Shown piece after piece: positions 42,458 through 50,475 of a DNA stretch of 64,000 nucleotides; position 1 is the first letter of the stretch; each line of letters starts with the position of its first letter. The translations under genes were made by a program, and so were the position numbers. The notes beneath the pieces are model-generated. The model did no database searches and was not told the DNA's origin. It saw nothing but the letters and a program-made list of their open reading frames with translations. Source of the stretch: DASSFZ01 sp035693785 (GTDB taxonomy: Bacteria > Chloroflexota > Anaerolineae > Fen-1058); assembly GCA_035693785.1 (NCBI GenBank), contig DASSFZ010000212.1:1-64000 (forward strand), given 5' to 3'.

Positions 42458-42919
42458 TCAAGGATTCAGCCAGGGGTAACGCGCAGTGTCCTTGCCGGCG
42501 TAGTCGGGATCCAGATAGATAAAGCAGCGCTGGATTTTGAAATCGCGAATCTCGAAAACGTCGCACCAGCGCCCAGCCCCCCAGTCCGGTACACCAGCAC
42601 GCCAGGGTCCATCACGATGCTCACCGTGACTTGTGCCCTCGCAGACCACCAGGTCGCTGCCCGAGAAGATCCAATTGAAGTGTGAGTAATGATGAACGAT
42701 TGACTTGAGCGTACCTCCGACATCGCTGAAGAGTTTGCTAATCTGATCCCGGCCGGCTGCCAGGCCCCACTTCGGGAAATAGACCTGGGCATCGGTAGCA
42801 AACAGATCGAGGATTGAGCCGCCCGACGATGTGACGCCAGCATTGTCAAATGCCTTGAGATATTCCAGTGCGACCGATTTGCGCTGCTCGTCGGTCATGG
42901 TCTGCGTGGTGATTGCCAT
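42458..42919 (-). CDS. SnoaL-like/NTF2-fold protein
   Basis: This 153-residue protein starts at the ATG 42919 behind GAGGAGGCAACC. It has an NTF2/SnoaL layout: an N-terminal helix pair (RKSVALEYLKAFDN), then ILDLFATDAQVYFPKWGLAAGRDQISKLF and a curved sheet ending FEIRDFKIQRCFIYLDPDYAG. Members are small cyclases, isomerases, dehydratases or ring-hydroxylating-oxygenase beta-like subunits. The specific reaction is not visible. It overlaps the benzoate-CoA-ligase-type gene, so it likely acts on the same aromatic substrate. Confidence 0.72.
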   Translation of the reverse strand: MAITTQTMTDEQRKSVALEYLKAFDNAGVTSSGGSILDLFATDAQVYFPKWGLAAGRDQISKLFSDVGGTLKSIVHHYSHFNWIFSGSDLVVCEGTSHGEHRDGPWRAGVPDWGAGRWCDVFEIRDFKIQRCFIYLDPDYAGKDTARYPWLNP

Positions 42920-43022
42920 GGTTGCCTCCTCATGCATCGAGAATAAGGTTGACGAGAGTGGTGCCTGTGACTCAACCTATTCGCTTCTGGCAGTTCTTCT
43001 GACAATCACCTCCCTTCCGGTC

Positions 43023-43805
43023 TCAATACACGAGCGCCCCCCCGTCCACGTTGATCGCCTGCGCAGTGATGCCGCGCGCCCCCTCACCGGCCAGCATCAC
43101 GGCCACGGCGGCGACCTCTTCCGGCGAAATCAGGCGACTCTGCGGGTTGGTGGCTTCCAGGAATTTGCGCACCTCGGCTTCGGATTTGCTCGTCCGCGCC
43201 ATCATGTTGGCGACGTTCGCGTCGGTCATGGGCGTATCCACGTAACCGGGACAGATGGCGTTGACCGTGATGTGGTAGGGGTTGAGTTCAACGGCGAGGG
43301 CGCGCATCAATCCCAGCACACCATGCTTGGAAGCGGTGTACGCGGCCACGTAGCGCGCCCCGACCTTGCTAGAAATGGAAGCGATGGTGATGATGCGCCC
43401 CCATTTGCGTTCGATCATGCCTGGCACGATCGCCTTGCAGACCCGGTATACGCTCGTCAGATTGATCTCCAGCATGCGCGCCCAGAGATTGTCAGGATGG
43501 CCCACGAACTTGTGACTCTCGGAAGCGCCGGCGTTGTTCACCAGAATATCAATCGACCCCAATGCTTCGCCCACCGTGGCGGGCAGTTGGTTGACCTGTC
43601 CGGCGTCTGTCACATCACACACTGTGGCGAAGGCGCGGCGCCCAGTCGCCCGGACCGCGTCCGCAACCGGCTCCAGGTCTGCCATCTTTCGCGCACAGAT
43701 TGCTACGTCCGCGCCCGCTTCCGCCATCGCCAGCGCCACGGCGCGACCGATGCCCTTGCTGCCGCCCGTGATGAGCGCTACTCGGCCTGTCAAAGAGTTC
43801 GTCAT
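43023..43805 (-). CDS. SDR family oxidoreductase
   Basis: This 260-residue SDR has TGGSKGIGRAVALAMAEAG, VNNAGASESHKF and the Ser-Tyr-Lys catalytic set in TIASISSKVGARYVAAYTASKHG, ending with GITAQAINVDGGALVY. It resembles FabG and 3-hydroxyacyl-CoA or dihydrodiol-type dehydrogenases. It lies about 100 bp upstream of the SnoaL-like gene on the same strand, so it is probably part of the aromatic or ring-derived acyl-CoA pathway. Substrate not assignable. Confidence 0.87.
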   Translation of the reverse strand: MTNSLTGRVALITGGSKGIGRAVALAMAEAGADVAICARKMADLEPVADAVRATGRRAFATVCDVTDAGQVNQLPATVGEALGSIDILVNNAGASESHKFVGHPDNLWARMLEINLTSVYRVCKAIVPGMIERKWGRIITIASISSKVGARYVAAYTASKHGVLGLMRALAVELNPYHITVNAICPGYVDTPMTDANVANMMARTSKSEAEVRKFLEATNPQSRLISPEEVAAVAVMLAGEGARGITAQAINVDGGALVY

Positions 43806-43859
43806 GCCAGGACGACTACCTCTTTCTCACCCTGCTGTGTTGGTCGGCGCCGTGACGTG

Positions 43860-44792
43860 CTAAGCCTGAAGTGCAGGCATAACCTCCTTGGCAAACCGCT
43901 CGATCTTCACTTTCCGCTCAGGCCAACGGCCTACCATGAATTGAAGCGCCATGTGTTCTACGCCGATCTCTTTGAACCGCTTCAGCGCTTCAATGAGCTG
44001 TTCAGGCGTACCTTTCAGAGTATCTTCCTCCTGAGGCACTGGTGCCGAGGTGATATCAATGGGGCGGCAACAACAGAAATGAACCTCAGCCGGGTCCCGG
44101 CCTGCCTCGGCGGCTAATTTTCGGACATTGGCAAAACGCGCAGCTAAATCCTGGGGCGTAATCGTCACAAAGTAGGAGAACCAGGCGTCGCCATACGTGG
44201 CCGCCCGCCGCTGGGCGGCTTCGCTTTCTCCACCTGTCCAGATTGGGAAGCGAGGTTTCTGAACCGGCTTGGGGCTGACCGCCACCTCGTCGAAACGATA
44301 ATAGCGCCCCTCGAAGCGTGGGCGCTCTTCCTTCCAGAGCAGGTTGAAAATCTGGAGCTGCTCATTGGCCATCCCTGCCCGCTTCTTGAAGGGCACGCCC
44401 AACGCCTCGAACTCTTCGACCATCCAGCCGATCCCCACCCCCAGGATCAGTCGTCCTTTCGAGAGGGTATCGATAGAGGTGGCTACTCTGGCGATGTAAA
44501 GTGGGTGGCGATAGGGCAACACGGCGACACTGATACCGAGCGCGACTCTCTCGGTGCAGCCGGCCAGGAAGGCCAGGCAGGTGAGAGGCTCCAAGAAAGG
44601 ACTATCGGGGGGGACGAACCATTGTTGGCTGTCTTTGTACGGGTAAGGGGTTTTCATGACCCAGGGATTGACGAGACGTTCCGCCGCCCAGACCGAATCG
44701 TAACCCAGAGTCTCGGCCTGGCGGGCAGCATCCATCAGGACCTCTGGGACTGCCGCCCGGCCGGAGACAGGGAGAAAGACACCCAGTTTCAT
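43860..44792 (-). CDS. Luciferase-like, probably F420-dependent, oxidoreductase
   Basis: This 310-residue TIM-barrel protein has MKLGVFLPVSGRAAVPEVLMDAARQAETLGYDSVWAAERL, TLSKGRLILGVGIGW and PIWTGGESEAAQRRAA, matching LLM-class F420-dependent oxidoreductases. AAGGAGG precedes the ATG. It is the first gene of the minus-strand group that continues with the SDR, SnoaL-like protein and CoA ligase. The flavin-versus-F420 choice is inferred from the family, and the substrate is unknown. Confidence 0.82.
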   Translation of the reverse strand: MKLGVFLPVSGRAAVPEVLMDAARQAETLGYDSVWAAERLVNPWVMKTPYPYKDSQQWFVPPDSPFLEPLTCLAFLAGCTERVALGISVAVLPYRHPLYIARVATSIDTLSKGRLILGVGIGWMVEEFEALGVPFKKRAGMANEQLQIFNLLWKEERPRFEGRYYRFDEVAVSPKPVQKPRFPIWTGGESEAAQRRAATYGDAWFSYFVTITPQDLAARFANVRKLAAEAGRDPAEVHFCCCRPIDITSAPVPQEEDTLKGTPEQLIEALKRFKEIGVEHMALQFMVGRWPERKVKIERFAKEVMPALQA

Positions 44793-45075
44793 GTTGACAT
44801 TCCTCCTTGAGCTTAGTAGGTGCCGCCGTATCAGCCGCTTGAAAGACCTCGGCCGAAATATTCATCTTGGTCCGGCAACCCAGTCATCGTTGCCGGTGTC
44901 ACAATGCCATCGAGCAGGACAATACCCTTGACGCCGGAGGAGGGAACAGAAGGTGAAGGCTAATTGTAATAAACTTACGTCGAGGACCTTTAGTCTATCT
45001 TTAGCCGTGCGCGGCAGACGAGCGGACGGGATTGGGATGGATGTCGAGTGGAAGGCCGAACTGGAGAGCAGCAGT
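44793..45075. other. Spacer between F420-oxidoreductase gene and regulator gene
   Basis: This 283-bp spacer holds no ORF with a ribosome binding site. It contains the AT-rich stretch TAATTGTAATAAACTTA (about 44961-44977), the only low-GC patch here. Read on the minus strand, it gives a possible -10 box TACAAT ahead of the oxidoreductase gene, but no good -35 at 17 bp. The weak -35 could fit an activator-dependent promoter, and the adjacent gene encodes an activator-type protein. Confidence 0.3.
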
Positions 45076-46620
45076 TCATACTGTGGCAATGAGTGATTGA
45101 TAGAGCGCCTGCGTAACCGGCGATGGTGCGCGTCCATCGTATCGCTCTAGTGCCTGAATACACAAACGGTACTGCCGATCCAAGGCATCGCGCCGACCGC
45201 TGGCGTGAAAGTTACGCATCATCTCCTGATGAGCGCGTTCGGAACAGGCATCAATCGTCAATACTTTCTCGCAGTAGACCAGGGCGCGCGGAATGTCATT
45301 GCGACGACGATAAGTGCCCGCAATGTAAGTCAGCATCTTCAAGTACATCTCTTGCAGCCAGTAGCGGCGGCTCCAGCACCAATCCTTGTCCACGTTCTCA
45401 GCGTACTGCGCCGGAATATCTGCCAACAAAGCACCCCGGTAAAGGTTTTCCGCCGCCCGATGGCAGATGAGCGACTCTTCGTCCTTGTTCTCGCGCAGCA
45501 ATCTCTCCGCCTTGTAACAGAGCTGCTCGAACACCGGAATATCAATCCACGTACCCTCTGGCAAAGACAGGTAATACCGCTGGTCGTCATTGAGGACGAA
45601 CGGTGAGTCGCGGCTGGAGGTCAGCGCCGGGCTGAGTGCCATGCGTAAACAGTAGACGGTGTGATAGAGCCGATTGAGACCCTGTTCCGTCGAGTTCGCC
45701 TCCGGCCAGAGGAAGTCGGCAAGTTCCTCCGCCGTGGCGCCTTTCTGTCCGCAATGTAGAAGATAGGCGAACAGCGTTTTGGTCTTGAGCGTCGCGCCAT
45801 GCATCATATTCCACCGCACGGGTGTGCCATCCTGACGATAAACCTTCAACTCCCCCAAACAGTGAATTTTCCAGCGATGCTGATCGGTATTGGACGCCAC
45901 AAGTGGGGCTGGCGATTCGAGGCTGTAGATGGGCACTTTGGAGATCGTGCTCGCAGGATGAGATATTGGCGGCGACGCATGACTCGGTTCGGATGCCTCG
46001 TTCTGTTGATCCCAGGCATCGGCTAAAGTCGGACTGATCGCCCTCAGCCAGTGCTGCAACTGTATGCGGACATCCCCGCTCAACAAGGCTGTCGGCGGCA
46101 CGAAATGCGGGTTACGGTGCAGCCCATCGGCGGCGTAGACGCCTGGATGCGTCCGCAGCGCCTCAAGGATCATGGTCTCTGGGAAAACGCGACGGTTGTA
46201 CAAACACCCAGCACGCATAGAGGTGCTGCTCAACAACTCGTGCAACCGGCCTTCAAATTCGCTCAGGTAAGCTACACCAAACGACGTGCGCAAGGACCAT
46301 GTCATCTCCGTGAGGAGGAACAAACCGTGGAAACCTTCTTCTAGGGCTAATTGGGCGTGCGCTCTCAGTTTGCTGATGATGGTGTTGAACGAGATGGAGG
46401 TCTCGAGCAGGCTCAGCGAGTCGGCGTTGACCGCCTCGCCGCGGGGCAGAGGTTGAAGGTGGCTCTTAATGGCCGATAGGACATCGCGGACGTCATGTTC
46501 GTCGGCGATGTACAACCATTTGAAACCCGTATGCGCACTTTCGTGAATCAGGGGAACGCATAGGTTCCACAGATCATCCGTGCATTCGTAGAAAATACAT
46601 CGGTGCTGGTTGAGCGGCAT
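45076..46620 (-). CDS. MEDS-domain / BTAD (SARP-like) transcriptional regulator
   Basis: The first ~195 residues of this 514-residue protein match the MEDS sensory domain found in DcmR-type regulators (CIFYECTDDLWNLCVPLI, GFHGLFLLTEMTWSLR, LEALRTHPGVYAADGLHRNPHFVPP). After a linker, residues about 245-350 form an OmpR-like winged helix (HCLGELKVYRQDGTPVRW, AEELADFLWPEAN), and the C-terminal part is a BTAD helical-repeat domain (EAENLYRGALL-like pattern, ALVYCEKVLTIDACSERAHQEMM). SARP-type activators normally lack a MEDS domain. It likely senses an aromatic or other small ligand and controls the minus-strand genes downstream or the divergent dehydrogenase. Confidence 0.82.
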   Translation of the reverse strand: MPLNQHRCIFYECTDDLWNLCVPLIHESAHTGFKWLYIADEHDVRDVLSAIKSHLQPLPRGEAVNADSLSLLETSISFNTIISKLRAHAQLALEEGFHGLFLLTEMTWSLRTSFGVAYLSEFEGRLHELLSSTSMRAGCLYNRRVFPETMILEALRTHPGVYAADGLHRNPHFVPPTALLSGDVRIQLQHWLRAISPTLADAWDQQNEASEPSHASPPISHPASTISKVPIYSLESPAPLVASNTDQHRWKIHCLGELKVYRQDGTPVRWNMMHGATLKTKTLFAYLLHCGQKGATAEELADFLWPEANSTEQGLNRLYHTVYCLRMALSPALTSSRDSPFVLNDDQRYYLSLPEGTWIDIPVFEQLCYKAERLLRENKDEESLICHRAAENLYRGALLADIPAQYAENVDKDWCWSRRYWLQEMYLKMLTYIAGTYRRRNDIPRALVYCEKVLTIDACSERAHQEMMRNFHASGRRDALDRQYRLCIQALERYDGRAPSPVTQALYQSLIATV

Positions 46621-46931
46621 CGCTGAGAACTAATCCCAAGCTTCGACGGCGCGAACAGCAGCCATCTGCATTCAATAGACGAAGCGTCATCAGCAAACCT
46701 GCACGGATTATAACCCCAAATGCGCCTGTGAGCTTCTCCTGCCCCAAAGGTCAGATGTTCACCGCTTAGACACTCCAGAATGATGTCTTCAAAGGCAGGG
46801 TGTAGATTCGAACGAATGCCGTATCGTGCTTGACCATAAGCGCTGATGCGAGTATCCTTGGACAGCACGGTGCACGAAAGCCTCATCGGGATCTGTCGGG
46901 TTATATCGCTCAGATACGGAGGGAATGAATT
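46621..46931. other. Divergent spacer before alcohol dehydrogenase
   Basis: This 311-bp gap separates the regulator (minus) from the alcohol dehydrogenase (plus). It contains the promoter at 46830-46858. A 170-residue minus-strand reading frame overlaps both this gap and the dehydrogenase N-terminus but has no ribosome binding site or family match, so nothing else is annotated here. Confidence 0.5.
46830..46858 (+). promoter_or_regulatory. Putative sigma70 promoter for the alcohol dehydrogenase operon
   Basis: TTGACC (46830-46835) and TATCCT (46853-46858) are separated by exactly 17 bp, about 73 bp upstream of the TTG start of the alcohol dehydrogenase. The same -10 form, TATCCT, is used by the promoter at 59400-59428, which supports both calls. 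Confidence 0.6.
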
Positions 46932-48017
46932 TTGAAGGCAGCCGTCTGCTATGAATTCGGCAAGCCGCTGGTCATAGAGGAGATCGACATCGATCCGCCT
47001 CAGCCCGGCGAGGTGAAAGTCAAGGTGGCCGCCACGGCTATCTGTCACTCGGACGTGCATCTCGTGCGGGGGGAATGGGGTGGCAAATTACCCGTGGTTG
47101 CCGGTCACGAGTCCGCGGGGATCATTGCCGAAGTGGGCCAGGGCGTCACCGCTCTCCGGCCAGGCGATTACGTGGTCGTGTCGTTGCTGCGCTCTTGTGG
47201 TCGCTGTTCGGATTGCACGAGCGGCGCGCCGCACCTGTGCAGCGGCTCTTTTGCGCTCGATTCACAGAGTCGTCTGCACAGCAAACACGGCCAGACGATT
47301 CATCACGGTATCAAAACGGCGTCTTTTGCAGAGTACACGATTGTCGATCAGAGCCAATGCGTCAAAATCCCCGACGATGTCCGCCCGGAGAGTGCTGCCC
47401 TGCTAGCGTGTGGCGTCATCACGGGCATGGGAGCGGTCACCAACACGGCCAACGTCACGCCAGGTAGTCGTGTCGCGGTCATCGGCGTGGGTGGCGTGGG
47501 CGTGAATTCGATCCAGGGCGCAGTTCTCAGGGAAGCGCGCATGATTATCGCTATCGATCAGGTGGAAGATAAGCTGGCAGTAGCGCGCACATTTGGGGCA
47601 ACGCATACGGTAAACGCCAGCACTGAAGACCCGGTGAAAGCCGTCCGCGCACTGACCGATGGAGCGGGAGTGGACTACGCATTTGTCACCGTAGGTAACG
47701 CGCTCGCCATTAACCAGGCGTTCAAAATGGTCCGGCGCGGCGGCAGCGTCGTCGCGATCGGCTTGCCGGAGGCTTCGGCGACCGTCGATCTCAGGGTGCA
47801 CTCTCTCGTCAGCGGCGAGCGCCGCATCCTAGGCAGCTTCATGGGCTCTACCCGATTGAGCGTAGACGTGCCCAAGCTGGTCGAACTTTATCAACAGGGC
47901 AGGCTCAAGCTCGACGAGTTGATCTCAAATTGCTATTCCCTGGAACAGATTAACGAGGCCATCGCAGCGATGGAACACGGAGCGGCTTTGCGCAACGTCA
48001 TCGTGTTTCCGCAATGA
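46932..48017 (+). CDS. Zinc-dependent alcohol dehydrogenase
   Basis: This 361-residue MDR-family enzyme starts at TTG, with GGAGGG eight bases upstream. It has the catalytic Zn ligands in AICHSD and GHES, the structural Zn loop CGRCSDCTSGAPHLC, ACGVITGMGA for the third catalytic ligand, and the NAD motif GVGGVGVNSIQGA. It resembles class III-type NAD-dependent alcohol dehydrogenases. Followed by two acyl-CoA dehydrogenase genes, it probably oxidises an alcohol or hydroxyacyl substrate feeding the acyl-CoA pool. Its stop overlaps the longer frame of the next gene, but the latter most likely begins at 48059. Confidence 0.88.
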   Translation: MKAAVCYEFGKPLVIEEIDIDPPQPGEVKVKVAATAICHSDVHLVRGEWGGKLPVVAGHESAGIIAEVGQGVTALRPGDYVVVSLLRSCGRCSDCTSGAPHLCSGSFALDSQSRLHSKHGQTIHHGIKTASFAEYTIVDQSQCVKIPDDVRPESAALLACGVITGMGAVTNTANVTPGSRVAVIGVGGVGVNSIQGAVLREARMIIAIDQVEDKLAVARTFGATHTVNASTEDPVKAVRALTDGAGVDYAFVTVGNALAINQAFKMVRRGGSVVAIGLPEASATVDLRVHSLVSGERRILGSFMGSTRLSVDVPKLVELYQQGRLKLDELISNCYSLEQINEAIAAMEHGAALRNVIVFPQ

Positions 48018-48058
48018 TCCGCCAGAGCGGCACATCATCATCGATTGGGAGAAACGAT

Positions 48059-49150
48059 ATGTTTTCGTTCGAGCCATCTGAAGAACAGAAAATGTTAGTC
48101 GATGCGGTGCTCAAGTTCGCGTTGAAAGACATCCGCGAAGCCGCGCCCGAGGCGGACGAGAAGTGCCAGTTGCCCCAAACGTTGATCGGCAAGGGTTGGG
48201 ATCTCGGCCTGCTGCAATCGTCGATCCCCGAGGAATACGGCGGGTTCGGCGCGCGCTCGGCAGTGACGCTGGCGCTGGCCGCCGAAGAGCTGGCCTACGG
48301 CGATCTCGCCACGGCGATGGCGATCCTCGCGCCGAACCTGTTCGCGCTGCCGATCCTGATCGCCGGCAGTCAAGAGCAAAAGCAGACCCACCTGCCGAAG
48401 TTCTGCGAAGGTGGCTACCTGCCGGCCACCGCCGCACTGATGGAACCGCGCTACGACTTCCAGCCGGGCGCGCTGAAGACGACGGCGCGCGACGACGGCG
48501 ACGGCTGGGTGCTCGACGGCGAGAAGTGTTACGTGCCGCTGGCCGCCGAGGCCGAACACCTGCTGGTATACGCCGCGCTTGACGGGCAAACGCAAGGTTT
48601 CATCGTCCGCAAGGATACGCCTGGCCTGTCGATCGGCGAACGCGAGCAGAACATGGGCATCCGCGCGCTGCCGACCTACACGCTCCATCTGTCGAACTGC
48701 AAGGTGGCCTGCGCGGATCGGCTGGGCGGCGAAGCCGGGCACGACTTCGCACCGATCATCAACGCCTCGCGAGCGGCACTGGCGGCGATGGCCGTGGGCG
48801 TGAGTCGTGGCGCGTATGAATACGCGCTCAAGTACGCCAAGGAGCGCGAAGCCTTCGGCGAGCCGATCGCACAACGTCAATCGATTGCGTTCATGTTGGC
48901 GGAGATGGCAACCGAGATCGAAGCGACGCGGCTGATGGCCTGGGAAGCGGCCTGGCTGATCGACCAGGGACGCGACGCGACGCGCGAAGTCTATCTGGCC
49001 AAGATCACGGCCGATGACATATCCCTGATGTGCACGGATCGCGCCGTGCAGATCCTCGGCGGGCACGGCTACATCCGCGATCATCCGGTGGAGATGTGGC
49101 TGCGCAATGCGCGAGGTGTTGCGACCTTTGAAGGCATGGCGATGGTGTAG
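48059..49150 (+). CDS. Acyl-CoA dehydrogenase
   Basis: This 363-residue protein has the family layout: N-terminal helical domain (FEPSEEQKMLVDAVLKFAL), a central beta domain and a C-terminal helical domain (KYAKEREAFGEPIAQRQSIAFMLAEMATEIEATRLM; ILGGHGYIRDHPVEMWLRNARG). It ends at ATFEGMAMV, so the Glu of the usual YEGTSEI motif is present but the final helix is cut short, as in a recognised subgroup. The ATG at 48059 follows GGGAGAAA. Oxidises an acyl-CoA to the 2-enoyl-CoA with FAD. Paired with the next, divergent acyl-CoA dehydrogenase, which suggests a heteromer or two chain types. Confidence 0.88.
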   Translation: MFSFEPSEEQKMLVDAVLKFALKDIREAAPEADEKCQLPQTLIGKGWDLGLLQSSIPEEYGGFGARSAVTLALAAEELAYGDLATAMAILAPNLFALPILIAGSQEQKQTHLPKFCEGGYLPATAALMEPRYDFQPGALKTTARDDGDGWVLDGEKCYVPLAAEAEHLLVYAALDGQTQGFIVRKDTPGLSIGEREQNMGIRALPTYTLHLSNCKVACADRLGGEAGHDFAPIINASRAALAAMAVGVSRGAYEYALKYAKEREAFGEPIAQRQSIAFMLAEMATEIEATRLMAWEAAWLIDQGRDATREVYLAKITADDISLMCTDRAVQILGGHGYIRDHPVEMWLRNARGVATFEGMAMV

Positions 49151-49203
49151 AGAATTGGAAGTGATGAATCGGGTCTTCCCGTTGACTCAAAGGAGGCTCA
49201 AAG

Positions 49204-50424
49204 ATGATCTCATTTGAAATACCGGAGTCGATCGCGCAGGAGCGCGAGCAGTTGCAGGCGACCGCAGCCGGGATGATGCGCGAGCAGGCGCGATACTACG
49301 ACGAGCACGAGCACGAGATTCCGTGGGACTACATCAACATGATGTGGCAGGCAGCCCGGGCGAGCGGACGAAGCTACCGTGGCCGAGGTCAGGACACAGG
49401 CGAGGGGCCGCGCATCGGACAGCAACGCATGAGCCATATGGTCGAAATGATGTCGTGGGGGGACGCCGGGCTTTACCTGTGCACGCCGGGCAGCGGGCTG
49501 GGCGGCGCGGCGGTCGAAGCCACCGGCACGCCCGAGCAAAAGGAAAAGTTCCTGGCGCGCTTTGCGGACGAGAAACCGGCCTGGTCGTGTATGGCGATGA
49601 CCGAAGCGCACGCCGGCTCCGACACCGCCGCCATCCGCACGCGTGCGGTGAAGGACGGGGACGAATGGGTGATCAATGGCCGGAAAATCTTCGTGACGTG
49701 TGGGCACAAGGCGCTGGTTGACTCGCAGGGATTCGTCGTGGTGTGGGCCACGATCGATCCGGCGGCGGGACGCGCCGGGATGCGCCCGTTCGTCGTCGAG
49801 GCAGGCACGCCGGGCATGACGGTGACCAAACTTGAGTACAAAATGGGCATTCGCGCCAGCGACACAGCCGAACTCGTCCTGGACAACTGCCGCGTCCCGG
49901 CTGAGAACATGCTCGGCAGCGAAGAGATCGCCACCCAGCAGAAGGGCTTCAAGGGCGCGATGGCGACCTTCGACGCAACACGGCCGCTGGTTGCCGCCAG
50001 CGCCCTGGGCATCGCCCGCGCCACGCTTGATTTGGTGAAAGAGCTACTGGCCGCCGAAGGCGTCACAATTCCCTACGGCGTCCCGCGCACACAGCTCAGC
50101 GCCGTCCAGCGCGATGTGCTGGAGATGGAAGCGATGATCCACGCGGCGTGGCTGCTCACGCTCAAGGCGACCTGGCTGATGGACGAGCGCAAGCCGAACA
50201 CGATCGAAGCGTCGATGTGCAAGGTCAAGGCCGGCGACGTGGTGACGCGCGTGACGCAGAAGGGCGTGGAGCTGCTCGGCCCGCTCGGCTATTCGCGCCG
50301 GCTGCTGCTGGAGAAGTGGATGCGCGACGCGAAGATCAACGATCTGTTCGAGGGAACCGGGCAGATCAATCGGCTGGTCGTGGCCAGGAGGATTCTGGGC
50401 TATCGGAGTCGAGAGTTGAAATGA
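49204..50424 (+). CDS. Acyl-CoA dehydrogenase (second)
   Basis: This 406-residue protein has CMAMTEAHAGSDTAAIRTRAVKDGDEWVINGRKIFVT (FAD/substrate binding) and the catalytic Glu in INDLFEGTGQINRLVVARRILGY. AAAGGAGGCTC precedes the ATG. It lacks the usual YAxxRxxFG segment and instead has VPRTQLSAVQRDVLEMEAMI, so it is only distantly related to the upstream copy. The chain specificity is not evident. The 3' flank meets the convergent acyl-CoA synthetase gene across a repeated hairpin. Confidence 0.87.
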   Translation: MISFEIPESIAQEREQLQATAAGMMREQARYYDEHEHEIPWDYINMMWQAARASGRSYRGRGQDTGEGPRIGQQRMSHMVEMMSWGDAGLYLCTPGSGLGGAAVEATGTPEQKEKFLARFADEKPAWSCMAMTEAHAGSDTAAIRTRAVKDGDEWVINGRKIFVTCGHKALVDSQGFVVVWATIDPAAGRAGMRPFVVEAGTPGMTVTKLEYKMGIRASDTAELVLDNCRVPAENMLGSEEIATQQKGFKGAMATFDATRPLVAASALGIARATLDLVKELLAAEGVTIPYGVPRTQLSAVQRDVLEMEAMIHAAWLLTLKATWLMDERKPNTIEASMCKVKAGDVVTRVTQKGVELLGPLGYSRRLLLEKWMRDAKINDLFEGTGQINRLVVARRILGYRSRELK

Positions 50425-50431
50425 ATTGCGG

Positions 50432-50461
50432 GCGCTGCTTGCGCCCCGCCCAGCGGGGTTG
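50432..50461. repeat. Intergenic hairpin repeat, copy 1
   Basis: A 30-bp unit beginning GCGCTGCTTGCGCCCCGCCC and ending AGCGGGGTTG. It contains two overlapping stems: GGGCGC/GCGCCC and CCCCGC/GCGGGG. It lies between convergent genes, where it could also end transcription from both sides, and recurs with one base change at 52869-52898. Confidence 0.65.
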
Positions 50462-50475
50462 AGCGTCTCTTGCTG

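Noticed and set aside
46548..47060. 170-codon minus-strand frame between regulator and alcohol dehydrogenase
   Set aside because: Overlaps both real genes and the promoter; no family match.
48095..49084. Minus-strand 329-codon frame over the acyl-CoA dehydrogenase
   Set aside because: Antisense shadow; the plus strand carries the acyl-CoA dehydrogenase motifs and a good ribosome binding site.
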